From assembly GCA_028285345.1 (NCBI GenBank), contig JANQPT010000030.1, forward strand, positions 1 to 64,000: a DNA stretch of 64,000 nucleotides. The letters are read 5' to 3'. The DNA is from Planctomycetales bacterium (GTDB lineage Bacteria; Planctomycetota; Planctomycetia; Planctomycetales; Planctomycetaceae). The position numbers and the translations under genes are program-made. The notes under the pieces were generated by a model. The model was not told the origin of the DNA. It worked only from the letters and a program-made list of their open reading frames with translations, and searched no databases. Shown piece by piece: positions 36,886 to 46,423 of this stretch. How positions within the stretch are numbered: the stretch's first letter is position 1; each line of letters starts with the position of its first letter.

Positions 36886-37122
36886 ACTGGCTCAAATTGT
36901 AGTGCAACGCGGCAACCGGCTACTGTCCGAGCTGGTTTTCTTCCACTGGAGCATGATGCCGATGCCAATCGTCGCCTGCATGATGAGTTCACGGAACGGC
37001 ACAACGGCCGGATCGAAATGGAAACCGAACTTAGAGTTGGCACGACATTTCATATCTGGCTGCCGATCAACGATCAGAATGCGTCAGACAGCAGAGCCAA
37101 GCAACTCAGTTTGAGCAGCTGA
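36886..37122 (+). pseudogene. Histidine kinase C-terminal remnant
   Basis: This open frame has no start and ends in TGA. Its centre reads N-G-R-I-E-M-E-T-E-L-R-V-G-T-T-F-H-I-W-L-P, the G2-box and final strand of a HATPase_c domain, where histidine kinases have H-G-G-x-I-x-V-x-S-x-x-G-x-G-T-T-F-x-I-x-L-P. The upstream part (L-E-H-D-A-D-A-N-R-R) has no matching N-box, and a stop lies at 36883-36885. It is therefore a decayed piece of a two-component kinase. The rest of the 36703-37362 gap shows no gene. Confidence 0.55.
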
Positions 37123-37362
37123 CTTCGCGCGCTCGGACAACGCCTGCTGCTAACAGGTCCTCTCCAAAGGCGCTGAACGGGAAAGCCCCCGATGTTGTGT
37201 TCTCGGCCGATTGCCGGAACCGCATCAGCAACTGCGCGTTTGCAGTAGCGGCTGCGCTCGGTTTTTAACAAACTGGAGGTGAAGCGGCCGGATTCGGTAT
37301 ATAATCACCGTTTGCGTCGGAACGTGCACCGTTACTCATCTTTCTGAAGTCGCAGACAGCCC

Positions 37363-40300
37363 ATGAGCCACGACCCAGACCATGTCGCGAGCATTCTTGC
37401 AAAAGCGGTCAAGCTAAACTCTGCTGATGAACGGCAGCATTTTCTGGAGGAGGCTTGCCGAGGCGATCTGCACTTGTTTCGCCAGGTGGCAGAACTTGTC
37501 GAGGTGCATTTTGCTGTTGATCGGTTTTTTCAGAATCCGTCCGACATCGGCTCGAAATACGAGAGACGAAGCGAAAGTGCCAATGAGTCATCGGGAACAC
37601 GACTCGCGCGGTCGCGGTTGCCGAGTGTCGGTGTGCTTGGAGACTATCAACTCGTTCGCGAAATCGGGCGCGGCGGCATGGGCGTCGTTTACGAAGCTCT
37701 GCAATTATCTCTCAATCGCCGGGTCGCGTTAAAGGTTTTTCCGTTTGCCGGTGTATTGGATCAGCGGCAGCTCCAGCGATTCAAAACGGAAGCTCAAGCA
37801 GCGGCGGGGTTGCATCACGGGAACATCGTTCCGGTGTATCAGATCGGGTGCGAACGAGCCGTCCATTTTTATGCAATGCAGTACATCGAGGGTCAGGATG
37901 TCGCCGAGTTGATTCGCCAATTGAGAAATATGGCGGAACTGGACGATTTCGATCCGGTCGCTCGAACAAGCTCGCACGGCCCCGCGGACGGTCAGTTACC
38001 GACGTCGGAATCACCAGGCGTCGAGCCAACGACACGTATCGCCAATCTGTTGATTCCCAGTGATCAGCGCGGCGTGCGTGAAGATGCAAATGGCGAGCTG
38101 GCATATGACACGTCGGCAGCAGAGACAGCCGACAGCCTGCCGTCGGCGGGAAGCACAATGGATTCGGTCACGACTCTCGGGTTCTATCGCAGAATCGCCG
38201 ATTTGGGCATCCAGGCAGCCGAAGCTTTGGCGTTCGCCCATCAGCACGGGGTGTTGCACCGAGACATCAAACCCTCGAACTTGATGCTGGACGCCGATGG
38301 CAAGCTGTGGATCACCGATTTTGGGTTGGCCCGTGTCGAGGGTGATGCGGGGCTGACAATGACCGGCGATGTGATGGGAACGCTGCGCTATATGAGTCCC
38401 GAGCAAGCCGGTGGACGTCACGCTGTCGTTGACCAACGTAGTGATGTCTACTCACTCGGTGTCACGCTGTATGAGATGTTGACGCTTCATCCGATCTTTG
38501 CAGGCTGCAGCCGGGCGGAGCTGATTCAGAAGCGTGAACTGGAAGGACCGGTTCCGCCGCGGCGAATCAGGAAGTCCTTGCCGCCGGACTTGGAGACCGT
38601 CGTGCTGACAGCGATCTCCAAGAATCCAGACGACCGGTATGCGACGGCGCAGGAGTTGGCCGACGATTTACGGCGGTTCTTGGAAAACAAGCCGATCCAA
38701 GCGAAGCGACCGACAGTGGTGAAACGAATCACCAAATGGGGTCAACGCCATCGTTCACTCGCAGCGTCACTGCTGGTGTTGATGTTGGCAGCTGTAATAT
38801 CGACGGCTGCGGTCCTGAACGTGGGTGACGGCAACCTGATCACTTCCCGACCAGTCAGCAGAATTGACGACAATCATGTGGATGACGAAACTCCGGGAAT
38901 ACCGTATTCCGGTGAGTTTTTGCCGGGCGTGATTCCCGAACCCGTGAGCGTGCCGGAACTCGGCCTGTGGCAGATCGCCACCAAAAGGCCGCGCGGGGTG
39001 TTGAAATCGGGAGTCTTCAGCCCCGATGAACGCATGATCGCGCTGGGCGAGGCGGGCAACGTCAGGATCTACGATGCGACAAATCTGCGATTGCTGACGA
39101 TATTGGTGGGACATACGGGTCACGTGACCTCGGTTGCGTGGCATCCCTCGGGCCGGCAATTGGCCTCCGCCAGTTGGGACGGCACTGTCCGGTTGTGGAC
39201 GGCCGACGGAATACCCACACATGTGCTCAATGGACACGTCGGTGAGGTGAATTGTGTTGCCTGGCATCCCGACGGGACACAATTGGCATCAGCCGGAGCG
39301 AACGGAACGATTCGGCTGTGGAACGCAGACGGCACAAGTGCGGGCCTCCTGCGCAGCCACCGAAACCATGTGTTTAGCCTGGCCTACAGCCCCGATGGAA
39401 AACTATTGGCCTCTGCGGGCGGAGACATTCAACCGCCCGACGAACGTGGCGACCCGGGCGACAATGCGATTCGCCTGTGGAGTGTCGCTCAAAAACGAGT
39501 CATGACATTGTTGGAGGGCCACGATCTTACGGTGCGGTGTGTGGCTTGGAATCCAGACGGATCGCAACTGGCATCCGGAGGAGGCAACGTCTTTCGATCA
39601 CAAGGACCGACGCGCCGCGAAGCGGGGACGTTGCGGCTGTGGAATACAGATGGCACCGCAGGCCCTGTGGTGACGGGTAGCTTCCAGGGAATTCATGCGC
39701 TGGCATGGAGCCCCGATGGTCGGCAGATCGCATTTGGCGGGCGCCACGAAGCGATCTTGATTTGGGACCGAGAGATGCCGACCCACACAATGGAGTTCAC
39801 CATTCAAGGAATCGACATCAACACGATCGTCTGGAACTCAGACGCGTCAGAACTATTGACGACGAGCCGCGCATCGATGGTCGTTTGGCACCCTGACGGC
39901 TCACCAAAGCGAACGCTGCGGGGATTGCTGAACGGTCCGCGATTCACGCACGTCAGCATCAGTCCCGATGGAGAATGGCTTTCATCGCGAGGGCGTCTGT
40001 GGCGAACTGATGGAACACCAGGCCCGGACCTACGTGGGGCGCAGCAGCCGGTCGATTGGAGCCCGAATGGGAAGTGGATTGCGTGCGCTGGTCCCAATTC
40101 GACGGTGCGACTCTTGGACAATCAATTTGCTCGGGAACGGATATTGACGAAGCATCACCGATATATCACCGGGATTGATTGGGACAAGCACAGCAATCGA
40201 ATTGCATCGACGAGCGGTGACGGCACGACTCGCGTTTGGGATTTGAGTGACAATACGACACAGACACTAAGTACTGTCGATCAGTCACCACGCCAGTTTC

Positions 40301-41823
40301 GTTCAGTGAAGTTCAGTCCCGATGGCCGGTTGATCGCTGCGACCAGTTGGGGAGATTCGGCCGTGCACATTTGGGACCACGCAGGCAAGATTCGCGCTGT
40401 GCTGAAAGGACATCGCGGCGGCGTCGAATCGGTCGACTGGTCTCCTGATGGTAAGCGGCTTGTCACCGGAGGCGGCCTGAAGTTGCGGTTGTGGTCGTCG
40501 AACGGCGATCTTGCGCGCGAATTGGAAGGCCATACCGCCGAAGTCTATGCCGTTGCCTGGAGTCCTGACGGGAACTGGATTGCCTCGGGGGCGACCGACG
40601 GCACCGTTCGACTCTGGCATGCCGATGGCGGCCACAGTCGGACATTGAGAGGCCACCACGTCGGAATTCACGCGCTTTGCTGGAGCCCCGATTCCAAACA
40701 ACTCGCCTCCGCCAGTTGGCTCGACGGTACACTTCGAATGTGGAACATCGATACTCTCAAGACGCAGTGGATGTTGCTGTTGATTGACGATGCCGGCAGG
40801 ACAGTCACGCTGAGCCCCAGCGGGGAACTCTTCCACTACGATCGGGCGATCGCAGAAGAAGAGCTACTTTATTTGAGAGAGTCCGCAGACGGCAAAGTTA
40901 CAGTAATGACTTTTGCGGATTTTCACGACAGACATGCCGGTGCCATGGTCCGACATCTTGGAGAGTTGAGCTGGCTGGCTGCTCGTCGCCGAGAAATCGC
41001 TCAAGCGGAATTCCGGTATCGGCAGATGATCGCCTATGGCAATAGGGCCAACTATGAGACCATCCGTGACAATACCTCCGCACTCGTGGCAGCTCTCACC
41101 GAGATGCAACAGCACGAGTCTGCGCTGTCGATGATGTCAGCGCTGATTCAGCTTGACTTGAAGCTCATGGAATCGCACTCGAAACAAGGACAGGCTACGA
41201 ACAGGCTGATTTCCAACTTGGCCCGCAGGCATACGCTTTTGCTCAATCTGAATCGACCCCAAGAGGCATTAGCCGATGCGGTTGAGATTCAGAGACGGCG
41301 TCCCAACAGCAGTCGGGGCTTTTATCTTTCTGCATCACTGCTCTGGGAGTTAGGTCAGCATGACCGCGCGCTCAAAGACTATGAAAAAGCCTACGTTCTT
41401 GAACCAAATCGGCCGAAAAACCAACTGGGATATGGGTATGCCTTATTCAACCATCCACTTCCCGCGGCTTGCAATCTTGAGTTGGCCGCAAAGCTGGTTC
41501 GGCAAGCGATCGCTTTGAGCCCGGACTGGGTCTCAGCATGTCGCACGAATGGAATGCTGGAGTACCGCCTGGGAAATTGGCAGGCGGCCATCGATTCGCT
41601 TCAAAAAGCGATCGAGCTCGAGACCGGAGCATCCCACGGCACTGAATTCTTCTTCATGTCGATGGCGTACACCCAACAAGGCAACCAAGAGGAGGCTGCC
41701 CTTTGGTATCGGCGGGGCGTCGAGTGGATGGGGAAAATGGAGCCCGAAAACTCCGACATTAGACGCTGGAGGACCGAAGCGGAAGAGTTGCTGACACTAA
41801 GAGAGACAGCAGTTCAACCCTAG
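37363..41823 (+). CDS. Giant membrane Ser/Thr protein kinase with WD40 propellers and TPR tail
   Basis: A 1486-residue protein in four parts. Residues 1-90: a helical head rich in A/C/F-L-E-E-A-C. Residues 93-455: a Hanks-type kinase with G-R-G-G-M-G-V-V-Y (102-110), K124 in V-A-L-K, H299-R-D301 in H-R-D-I-K-P-S-N and D319 in D-F-G, plus a 70-residue Ser/Thr-rich insertion (about 190-265) before the C-lobe. Residues about 465-487: a membrane helix. Residues about 545-1140: some fourteen WD40 repeats with W-S-P-D-G and R-L-W motifs, enough for two propellers. Residues 1210-1480: TPR-like repeats. Typical planctomycete sensor kinase; the outer propeller would bind a ligand or protein. All catalytic residues are intact. 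Confidence 0.92.
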   Translation: MSHDPDHVASILAKAVKLNSADERQHFLEEACRGDLHLFRQVAELVEVHFAVDRFFQNPSDIGSKYERRSESANESSGTRLARSRLPSVGVLGDYQLVREIGRGGMGVVYEALQLSLNRRVALKVFPFAGVLDQRQLQRFKTEAQAAAGLHHGNIVPVYQIGCERAVHFYAMQYIEGQDVAELIRQLRNMAELDDFDPVARTSSHGPADGQLPTSESPGVEPTTRIANLLIPSDQRGVREDANGELAYDTSAAETADSLPSAGSTMDSVTTLGFYRRIADLGIQAAEALAFAHQHGVLHRDIKPSNLMLDADGKLWITDFGLARVEGDAGLTMTGDVMGTLRYMSPEQAGGRHAVVDQRSDVYSLGVTLYEMLTLHPIFAGCSRAELIQKRELEGPVPPRRIRKSLPPDLETVVLTAISKNPDDRYATAQELADDLRRFLENKPIQAKRPTVVKRITKWGQRHRSLAASLLVLMLAAVISTAAVLNVGDGNLITSRPVSRIDDNHVDDETPGIPYSGEFLPGVIPEPVSVPELGLWQIATKRPRGVLKSGVFSPDERMIALGEAGNVRIYDATNLRLLTILVGHTGHVTSVAWHPSGRQLASASWDGTVRLWTADGIPTHVLNGHVGEVNCVAWHPDGTQLASAGANGTIRLWNADGTSAGLLRSHRNHVFSLAYSPDGKLLASAGGDIQPPDERGDPGDNAIRLWSVAQKRVMTLLEGHDLTVRCVAWNPDGSQLASGGGNVFRSQGPTRREAGTLRLWNTDGTAGPVVTGSFQGIHALAWSPDGRQIAFGGRHEAILIWDREMPTHTMEFTIQGIDINTIVWNSDASELLTTSRASMVVWHPDGSPKRTLRGLLNGPRFTHVSISPDGEWLSSRGRLWRTDGTPGPDLRGAQQPVDWSPNGKWIACAGPNSTVRLLDNQFARERILTKHHRYITGIDWDKHSNRIASTSGDGTTRVWDLSDNTTQTLSTVDQSPRQFRSVKFSPDGRLIAATSWGDSAVHIWDHAGKIRAVLKGHRGGVESVDWSPDGKRLVTGGGLKLRLWSSNGDLARELEGHTAEVYAVAWSPDGNWIASGATDGTVRLWHADGGHSRTLRGHHVGIHALCWSPDSKQLASASWLDGTLRMWNIDTLKTQWMLLLIDDAGRTVTLSPSGELFHYDRAIAEEELLYLRESADGKVTVMTFADFHDRHAGAMVRHLGELSWLAARRREIAQAEFRYRQMIAYGNRANYETIRDNTSALVAALTEMQQHESALSMMSALIQLDLKLMESHSKQGQATNRLISNLARRHTLLLNLNRPQEALADAVEIQRRRPNSSRGFYLSASLLWELGQHDRALKDYEKAYVLEPNRPKNQLGYGYALFNHPLPAACNLELAAKLVRQAIALSPDWVSACRTNGMLEYRLGNWQAAIDSLQKAIELETGASHGTEFFFMSMAYTQQGNQEEAALWYRRGVEWMGKMEPENSDIRRWRTEAEELLTLRETAVQP

Positions 41824-41877
41824 TCTGCCGAACGACCTATCGACATAATTTGCGGCGACACCACACGCGAAATCAAA

Positions 41878-41909
41878 CGAACGTCGAGAGAAATATCTCT
41901 CGACGTTCG
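41878..41909. terminator. Terminator hairpin between convergent kinase and RTX-like genes
   Basis: A perfect 13-bp stem (CGAACGTCGAGAG/CTCTCGACGTTCG) around AAATAT, 55 bp after the kinase stop and 63 bp before the RTX-like gene's stop. There is no long T run on either strand, but its position and strength suit a bidirectional terminator. Confidence 0.65.
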
Positions 41910-41971
41910 GCGTTTCCTCGTCAGTTAAAACTCTAACCACCGTCGCTCGAAGGCAGGTTTGACCGCGCCGT

Positions 41972-42967
41972 TTACCGTAGTGAGGTGAAGCGAATCGACA
42001 GTGGCGACCGCTGTCCCAGACACATGTCGTCGGACGCGTTGAAGTCGTTAGCATGATCGGCTTGCCAGTAGTACATGCCGGCGCTGCCGTTGTAGATGAA
42101 GCGTGAATGCCAGGCGCCGTTGGTGACGAACGTATCTCTGCCGTAGCCGCCGTAGAGCTCGTCCGTCACGCCGTCATCGCCGCCGTCCAGGTAGTCATCA
42201 CCGATCCCACCATACAACTCGTCCCTCCCCGTCCCGCCGAACATCTCATCGTCGCCCTCGCCGCCGTAGATGGCGTCATCGCCGTCACCCCCTCTCAGAA
42301 CGTCATCGTCGCCGTCGCCGAAGAGAAAGTCGCGGCCGATCCCACCGTCGATTTCATCGTCGCCTTCAAATCCCCAGAGATAGTCGTTTCCAGCTTCGCC
42401 AAAGATCGTATCATCGCCGGCGTCCGCTTCGATCGAGTCGTTGCCGTTCCCTCCCTTAATGTAGTCGTCGCCGGCTTCTCCGAAGACCGTGTCGTCCCCA
42501 TCACCGGCAAAGATTCGATCGTTTCCCCCATACCACAAGTCATAATTATCGTCGCCATGAATCTCGTCATGGCCACCGTTGGCCCAAATGTAGTCATCGC
42601 CGTCCCCGCCGACGAGCGTGTCATGGCCGTCTCCGCTGAGGATGTAGTCACGCCCTGCTCCGCCGTCAATATCGGCGCGAATGTTGGTATAGTTATAGAG
42701 ATAGTCGGTGCCATCGAAGCCGTGCATCTCGATCAGACGGACGTCGCCGGCGCTGTACGTTTCGACCTGGCTGGTGATTTCCGCTCCAAAGGTTCGCACC
42801 GTAACAGTGACATCGTCGCCTTGTTGCTGCACAAGGACGACGTCATTGTCGTTGGTGCCGTGGATCCTCATCACGCCGCCCCAGACACCGATCGACCCGG
42901 CCATCAGCCGGCGGGCTTCCAGGTTCTCTAACGCTAAGCTGCGAGTCTTCTCAGAGTTCGTATTCAT
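41972..42967 (-). CDS. Secreted hemolysin-type calcium-repeat (RTX-like) protein
   Basis: Starting at the ATG behind AGGAG, the 331-residue product begins with the planctomycete N-terminal tag L-E-N-L-E-A-R-R-L-M-A-G (residues 13-24), a motif shared by exported proteins of this phylum, then a short beta domain. Residues about 110-285 are around fifteen copies of the G-G-x-G-x-D-x-U-x nonapeptide (for example G-G-D-G-D-D-A-I-Y), which bind Ca2+ in a parallel beta-roll. It lacks a C-terminal type I secretion signal of the classic kind and ends in S-I-R-F-T-S-L-R. Probably a surface or matrix protein that folds on meeting calcium outside the cell. Confidence 0.88.
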   Translation of the reverse strand: MNTNSEKTRSLALENLEARRLMAGSIGVWGGVMRIHGTNDNDVVLVQQQGDDVTVTVRTFGAEITSQVETYSAGDVRLIEMHGFDGTDYLYNYTNIRADIDGGAGRDYILSGDGHDTLVGGDGDDYIWANGGHDEIHGDDNYDLWYGGNDRIFAGDGDDTVFGEAGDDYIKGGNGNDSIEADAGDDTIFGEAGNDYLWGFEGDDEIDGGIGRDFLFGDGDDDVLRGGDGDDAIYGGEGDDEMFGGTGRDELYGGIGDDYLDGGDDGVTDELYGGYGRDTFVTNGAWHSRFIYNGSAGMYYWQADHANDFNASDDMCLGQRSPLSIRFTSLR

Positions 42968-43265
42968 TGTTTTGCTCCTGTTCCGAAAAGAATTGGGCAC
43001 ACTGTCGACGATTTGACACGGCGCACGCTGGACGCCGCCGCTCTGTTCAGCAGTTCACCACTGCCCCGGCGGTTTAACCCTTTTCACTACATGAAGCGTG
43101 CTCGACGTATGGATGTGGCGCGAAGATTTTTACGTCGATTCCGAGATTCCTCGGACAGTCGATGAATTCGTACTTGGCACGCCATGACCTGGGAAATCAC
43201 GTAGCGCTACGTTTGACGTGCGCCCGTTGGTGCTCAAGTGGCGGAGGGAATCTTGCTGGGGTAGG

Positions 43266-44036
43266 ATGACGACCATGTGCCCGAACAACTCATACGACCC
43301 GAGGATGCACGGTGCTCCGCAGATCAAGTCGACCGCCATCAACTTGGGAATTGCCTGGCTGGCCATTGCTGCCGGCAGTTTAGACGTCATCTCGTTTCTA
43401 ACGCTGGACCACGTTTTTGCTTCAGCGATGACCGGCAACACCGCGTTGTTGGGTATCGCGGTGAGTGACGGCGATTGGAACTCTGCTTCTAAGCCGGCGA
43501 TCGCGTTAGTTGGGTTCGTCATCGGCACAGCTTCCGCCTCTGTTGCCTCGGATTCAAACTTCGCGAAGACGCGACAATTGGCTGCGCTAAGGGGGCTCCT
43601 CTTGCTGGAATCGGTCTGCCTCGCGGGCTTCGCTCTTGCGCGGCAACCCAGCTCCAACGCGACGCCAGAAATTTCTCATTTCCTGCTGATTCTGATCTGT
43701 TCCTTCAGCATGGGAATGCAAGTCATCGCAGCCAATATGGTCGGCGCACGGGGGGTAAACACGATTGTATTTACATCCACCGTCGCAGCCGCCGTCTCTT
43801 CAGTCACCGGTATCCTGCTCGGCCGGCAAGAAGGCCCCCAGGTGCGCCCCGACACTCTGCGCCAGCTGCTGAGCTTCGCCGCATACGCCGCTGGTGCGTT
43901 GATCGCCGGATTATTGGCGTGGAGCAAGTTCGCCCTGCAGGCGTGGGTGCCGGTCACTGCGGTGCTGCTGGCATTGGTTTGCTTCAGAGAGTTTGGAAAT
44001 CGAGCCGGAAACCAACTCGCCGGTTCGCCCGACTGA
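43266..44036 (+). CDS. YoaK-family (DUF1275) membrane protein
   Basis: A 256-residue protein with six membrane helices. The first helix carries the DUF1275 signature: A-A-G-S-L-D-V-I-S-F, then M-T-G-N-T-A-L-L-G near residue 56, and a G-M-Q-V-I-A-A block with V-F-T-S-T near residue 165. The family is widespread and its function uncertain. I chose the first ATG with any support; the ATG three codons later has the better-spaced AGGAT site. Divergent from the RTX-like gene; the next gene downstream is the V-ATPase operon, 430 bp away. Confidence 0.85.
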   Translation: MTTMCPNNSYDPRMHGAPQIKSTAINLGIAWLAIAAGSLDVISFLTLDHVFASAMTGNTALLGIAVSDGDWNSASKPAIALVGFVIGTASASVASDSNFAKTRQLAALRGLLLLESVCLAGFALARQPSSNATPEISHFLLILICSFSMGMQVIAANMVGARGVNTIVFTSTVAAAVSSVTGILLGRQEGPQVRPDTLRQLLSFAAYAAGALIAGLLAWSKFALQAWVPVTAVLLALVCFREFGNRAGNQLAGSPD

Positions 44037-44466
44037 AATCCAACGACGAGAGCACTTCGCAAAAAATAGGGGAGAATCATCGCTGCACATTCGATCGGAA
44101 CATGCTTCCCTCGCTCGAACAGGAGCACCCGACCGTCGCTACAACTGGTTTCAAGAATCTGCTCCCGTCACGTCAAATATGCTCGTTGACGCGTCGACCT
44201 GCCGGATTCACGTGTGGAGCTTGGTGTCGTCGTGCCGAAAGCAAAGTGCCGCTTCATTGAGATATCTTAGACTTTGAATTCTAATTGACACATTGAATGC
44301 GACTGGGTGAGAAATTCCCCCGGTCTGTCGCCAAATACGAGATTGGCCCGTGTTTCCCGCCATCGAATAATTGGGACACATGGAAGGCACTGTGATGAAT
44401 GTGATCTGCAGACCAACCAACGACTTGTGTTCCTGATCGCCACTCAATTCGACGGAACTGACGCAG
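44037..44466. other. Leader region of the V-type ATPase operon, no gene seen
   Basis: A 430-bp stretch between DUF1275 and atpB. A TTGACA hexamer at 44285-44290 is a possible -35 box, but the hexamer 17 bp later is a poor -10. Open frames here are short and shadow-like. The operon promoter must lie here or upstream. Confidence 0.4.
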
Positions 44467-45813
44467 GTGTTTGACGAACTAAAGTTTTACACGCGTGTGC
44501 TATCGATCGTCGGCGACATACTCAAAGTGCGGGCGGAAAACGCCGGTATGGGCGATTTGGCGGTCGTGGAGAACTTCGACGGCGACCGTTCCTTGGCTCA
44601 AGTGATCGAAATTCAAGGCGATCAAGTTTCGCTGCAGGTGTTCACCGGCGGCAAAGGGCTCTCAACGGAAGCCCGCGTGCAGTTTCTGGGGCACGCGTCG
44701 GAGGTGATCTATTCCGACAACATTCTCGGCCGCGTGTTCGACGGCACCGGAACGCCGATTGACGGCGGTCCGGCGCTGCGGAGCGACCCGCGAATCGAGG
44801 TCGGCGGACCTTCGGTCAATCCGGTGATGCGGATTGTCCCCAAACGGATGATCGAAACCAAGATCCCGATGATCGACGTGTTCAATTGCCTCGTCGAGAG
44901 TCAGAAGATTCCGATCTTTTCCGTCGCGGGCGAACCGTATAACCAACTGTTGGCGCGAATTGGAATTCAGGCGGACGCGGAAATTGTGATTTTCGGCGGC
45001 ATGGGGTTGGTCTTCGACGACTATCACTTCTTTCGCACGACTTTCGAGGAAGAGGGCATTTTTCCCCGCACGGTGATGTTCGTCAATCAGGCATCCGATC
45101 CGATCGTCGAACGGATGCTCGTGCCGGACATGGCGCTGAAAGTCGCCGAGCGGTTCGCCGTGGAAAAAAACAAGCGGGTGTTGGTGTTGCTGACCGATAT
45201 GACGGCTTACGCCGACGCGCTCAAAGAAATCGGAATCTCGATGGAACGCGTCCCAGCAACGCGCGGGTATCTGGGCGATTTGTACAGTCAATTGGCGTTG
45301 CGATACGAACGCGCGTGCGATTTTCGCGGCGCCGGTTCAGTGACGATTCTCACCGTGACCACCATGCCGGGCGACGATGTGACTCACCCGGTTCCGGATA
45401 ACACCGGCTATATCACGGAAGGGCAGTTCTATCTGCACGACGGGATGATCGATCCCTTCGGCTCACTATCGCGGCTCAAGCAGCAAGTGATCGGAAAAAC
45501 GACCCGCGAAGACCATGGCCAGTTGATGAACACCATGATCCGTTTCTATTCCGGTGCTAAGGACGCCGAGAAAAAGCAGGCCATGGCCTTCGAATTGTCC
45601 CCGTTCGATCATAAGTTGCTGAAGTTCGGCGAAAAATTCCGCAACCGGTTTATGGACATTCACGTCGCTCTGCCCTTGGTCGATGCCCTCGATCTGGGTT
45701 GGAGAACATTGGCCGAGTGTTTCAGGCCCGAAGAATTGCTCATGAAACAGGGACTGATCGACACCTATTATCCTCAGAACGGCTCCACTGACGAATCCGA
45801 CGCACAGTCATGA
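44467..45813 (+). CDS. atpB: V-type ATP synthase subunit B
   Basis: The 448-residue non-catalytic B subunit, from a GTG start. It has the V/A-type B features: a beta-barrel N-domain, I-D-V-F-N near residue 139, S-V-A-G-E-P-Y-N-Q near 155 where catalytic subunits would have a P-loop (no G-K-T here), and a C-terminal helical domain. B alternates with A in the A3B3 head, and its interface residue R lies in S-R-L-K-Q. It is the first gene of the operon here; its stop overlaps the atpD start by ATGA. In Chlamydia and spirochaetes atpB follows atpA, which in this window is at the far end. Confidence 0.94.
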   Translation: MFDELKFYTRVLSIVGDILKVRAENAGMGDLAVVENFDGDRSLAQVIEIQGDQVSLQVFTGGKGLSTEARVQFLGHASEVIYSDNILGRVFDGTGTPIDGGPALRSDPRIEVGGPSVNPVMRIVPKRMIETKIPMIDVFNCLVESQKIPIFSVAGEPYNQLLARIGIQADAEIVIFGGMGLVFDDYHFFRTTFEEEGIFPRTVMFVNQASDPIVERMLVPDMALKVAERFAVEKNKRVLVLLTDMTAYADALKEIGISMERVPATRGYLGDLYSQLALRYERACDFRGAGSVTILTVTTMPGDDVTHPVPDNTGYITEGQFYLHDGMIDPFGSLSRLKQQVIGKTTREDHGQLMNTMIRFYSGAKDAEKKQAMAFELSPFDHKLLKFGEKFRNRFMDIHVALPLVDALDLGWRTLAECFRPEELLMKQGLIDTYYPQNGSTDESDAQS

Positions 45814-46406
45814 GACTTTCGCTGAACAAAAACTCGTTGAAGCAACAGCGCGACCAGCTGGCCATGTTCCGCCGGTTTTTGCCCTCTCTCGATCTCAAGC
45901 GGCAACAGTTGCAGGGTGCTTGGAAGATCTCGCGAGACGAACTGGCGGCGGCGGAACAAGAAATCGAAAAGTATCAGGCATCATTGGACCGCATGTTGCC
46001 GCTGCTGGGAAGTTCCACGCTGGAGACGCAGAATTTGTCGGCATTGGTGCGAGTCAAGCAAGTTGATATCGGGGAAGAGAACGTTGTCGGCGTCCACGTG
46101 CCGATGGTGCTCGCGGTGGAATTCGAGCGCGTGCCCTACTCGACCCTCACTTTGCCGTTCTGGGTGGACCAGCTCATCGAGAATCTGGAAAACCTCGCCA
46201 AACTCCGCGTCCGGTTGCAGGTGCAGCAAGCGCGTGTGGAGCGGTTGGGCGCGGCGGCACGGAAGATCACACAGCGGGTGAATTTGTTCGAGAAGGTTTT
46301 GATCCCCACCGCGACCAACAACATCAAACGGATTCGCATCGCGCTCTCCGATGAAGAACGGACGGCCGTCGTCCGCTCGAAGTTGGCTAAACAAAAGCAT
46401 CACTGA
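45810..46406 (+). CDS. atpD: V-type ATP synthase subunit D (central stalk)
   Basis: A 198-residue protein, mostly two long antiparallel helices: a first coil from residue 1 to about 60 (N-K-N-S-L-K-Q-Q-R-D-Q-L) and a second from about 115 to 190 ending in a basic tail (V-R-S-K-L-A-K-Q-K-H-H). The short middle region near residues 75-110 is the globular tip. Subunit D is the rotor shaft that turns inside the A3B3 head. Start overlaps the atpB stop by 4 bp. Length is normal for the family. Confidence 0.9.
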   Translation: MRLSLNKNSLKQQRDQLAMFRRFLPSLDLKRQQLQGAWKISRDELAAAEQEIEKYQASLDRMLPLLGSSTLETQNLSALVRVKQVDIGEENVVGVHVPMVLAVEFERVPYSTLTLPFWVDQLIENLENLAKLRVRLQVQQARVERLGAAARKITQRVNLFEKVLIPTATNNIKRIRIALSDEERTAVVRSKLAKQKHH

Positions 46407-46423
46407 GAATCAATTCCCACCAA

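Noticed and set aside
39001..40780. DNA repeats within the giant kinase gene
   Set aside because: They encode diverged WD40 repeats and are not mobile or nucleotide-level repeats.
42295..42714. Repetitive DNA that might be a CRISPR or tandem-repeat array
   Set aside because: The regularity comes from the nonapeptide-coding repeats of the calcium-binding protein; there are no spacers.
42107..42931. 274-codon plus-strand ORF opposite the RTX-like gene
   Set aside because: Its repetitive Val/Ala-rich sequence is simply the complement of the GGxGxD repeats.
44285..44313. Sigma-70-like promoter before the V-ATPase operon
   Set aside because: TTGACA is perfect, but the correctly spaced hexamer matches the -10 consensus at only two positions.
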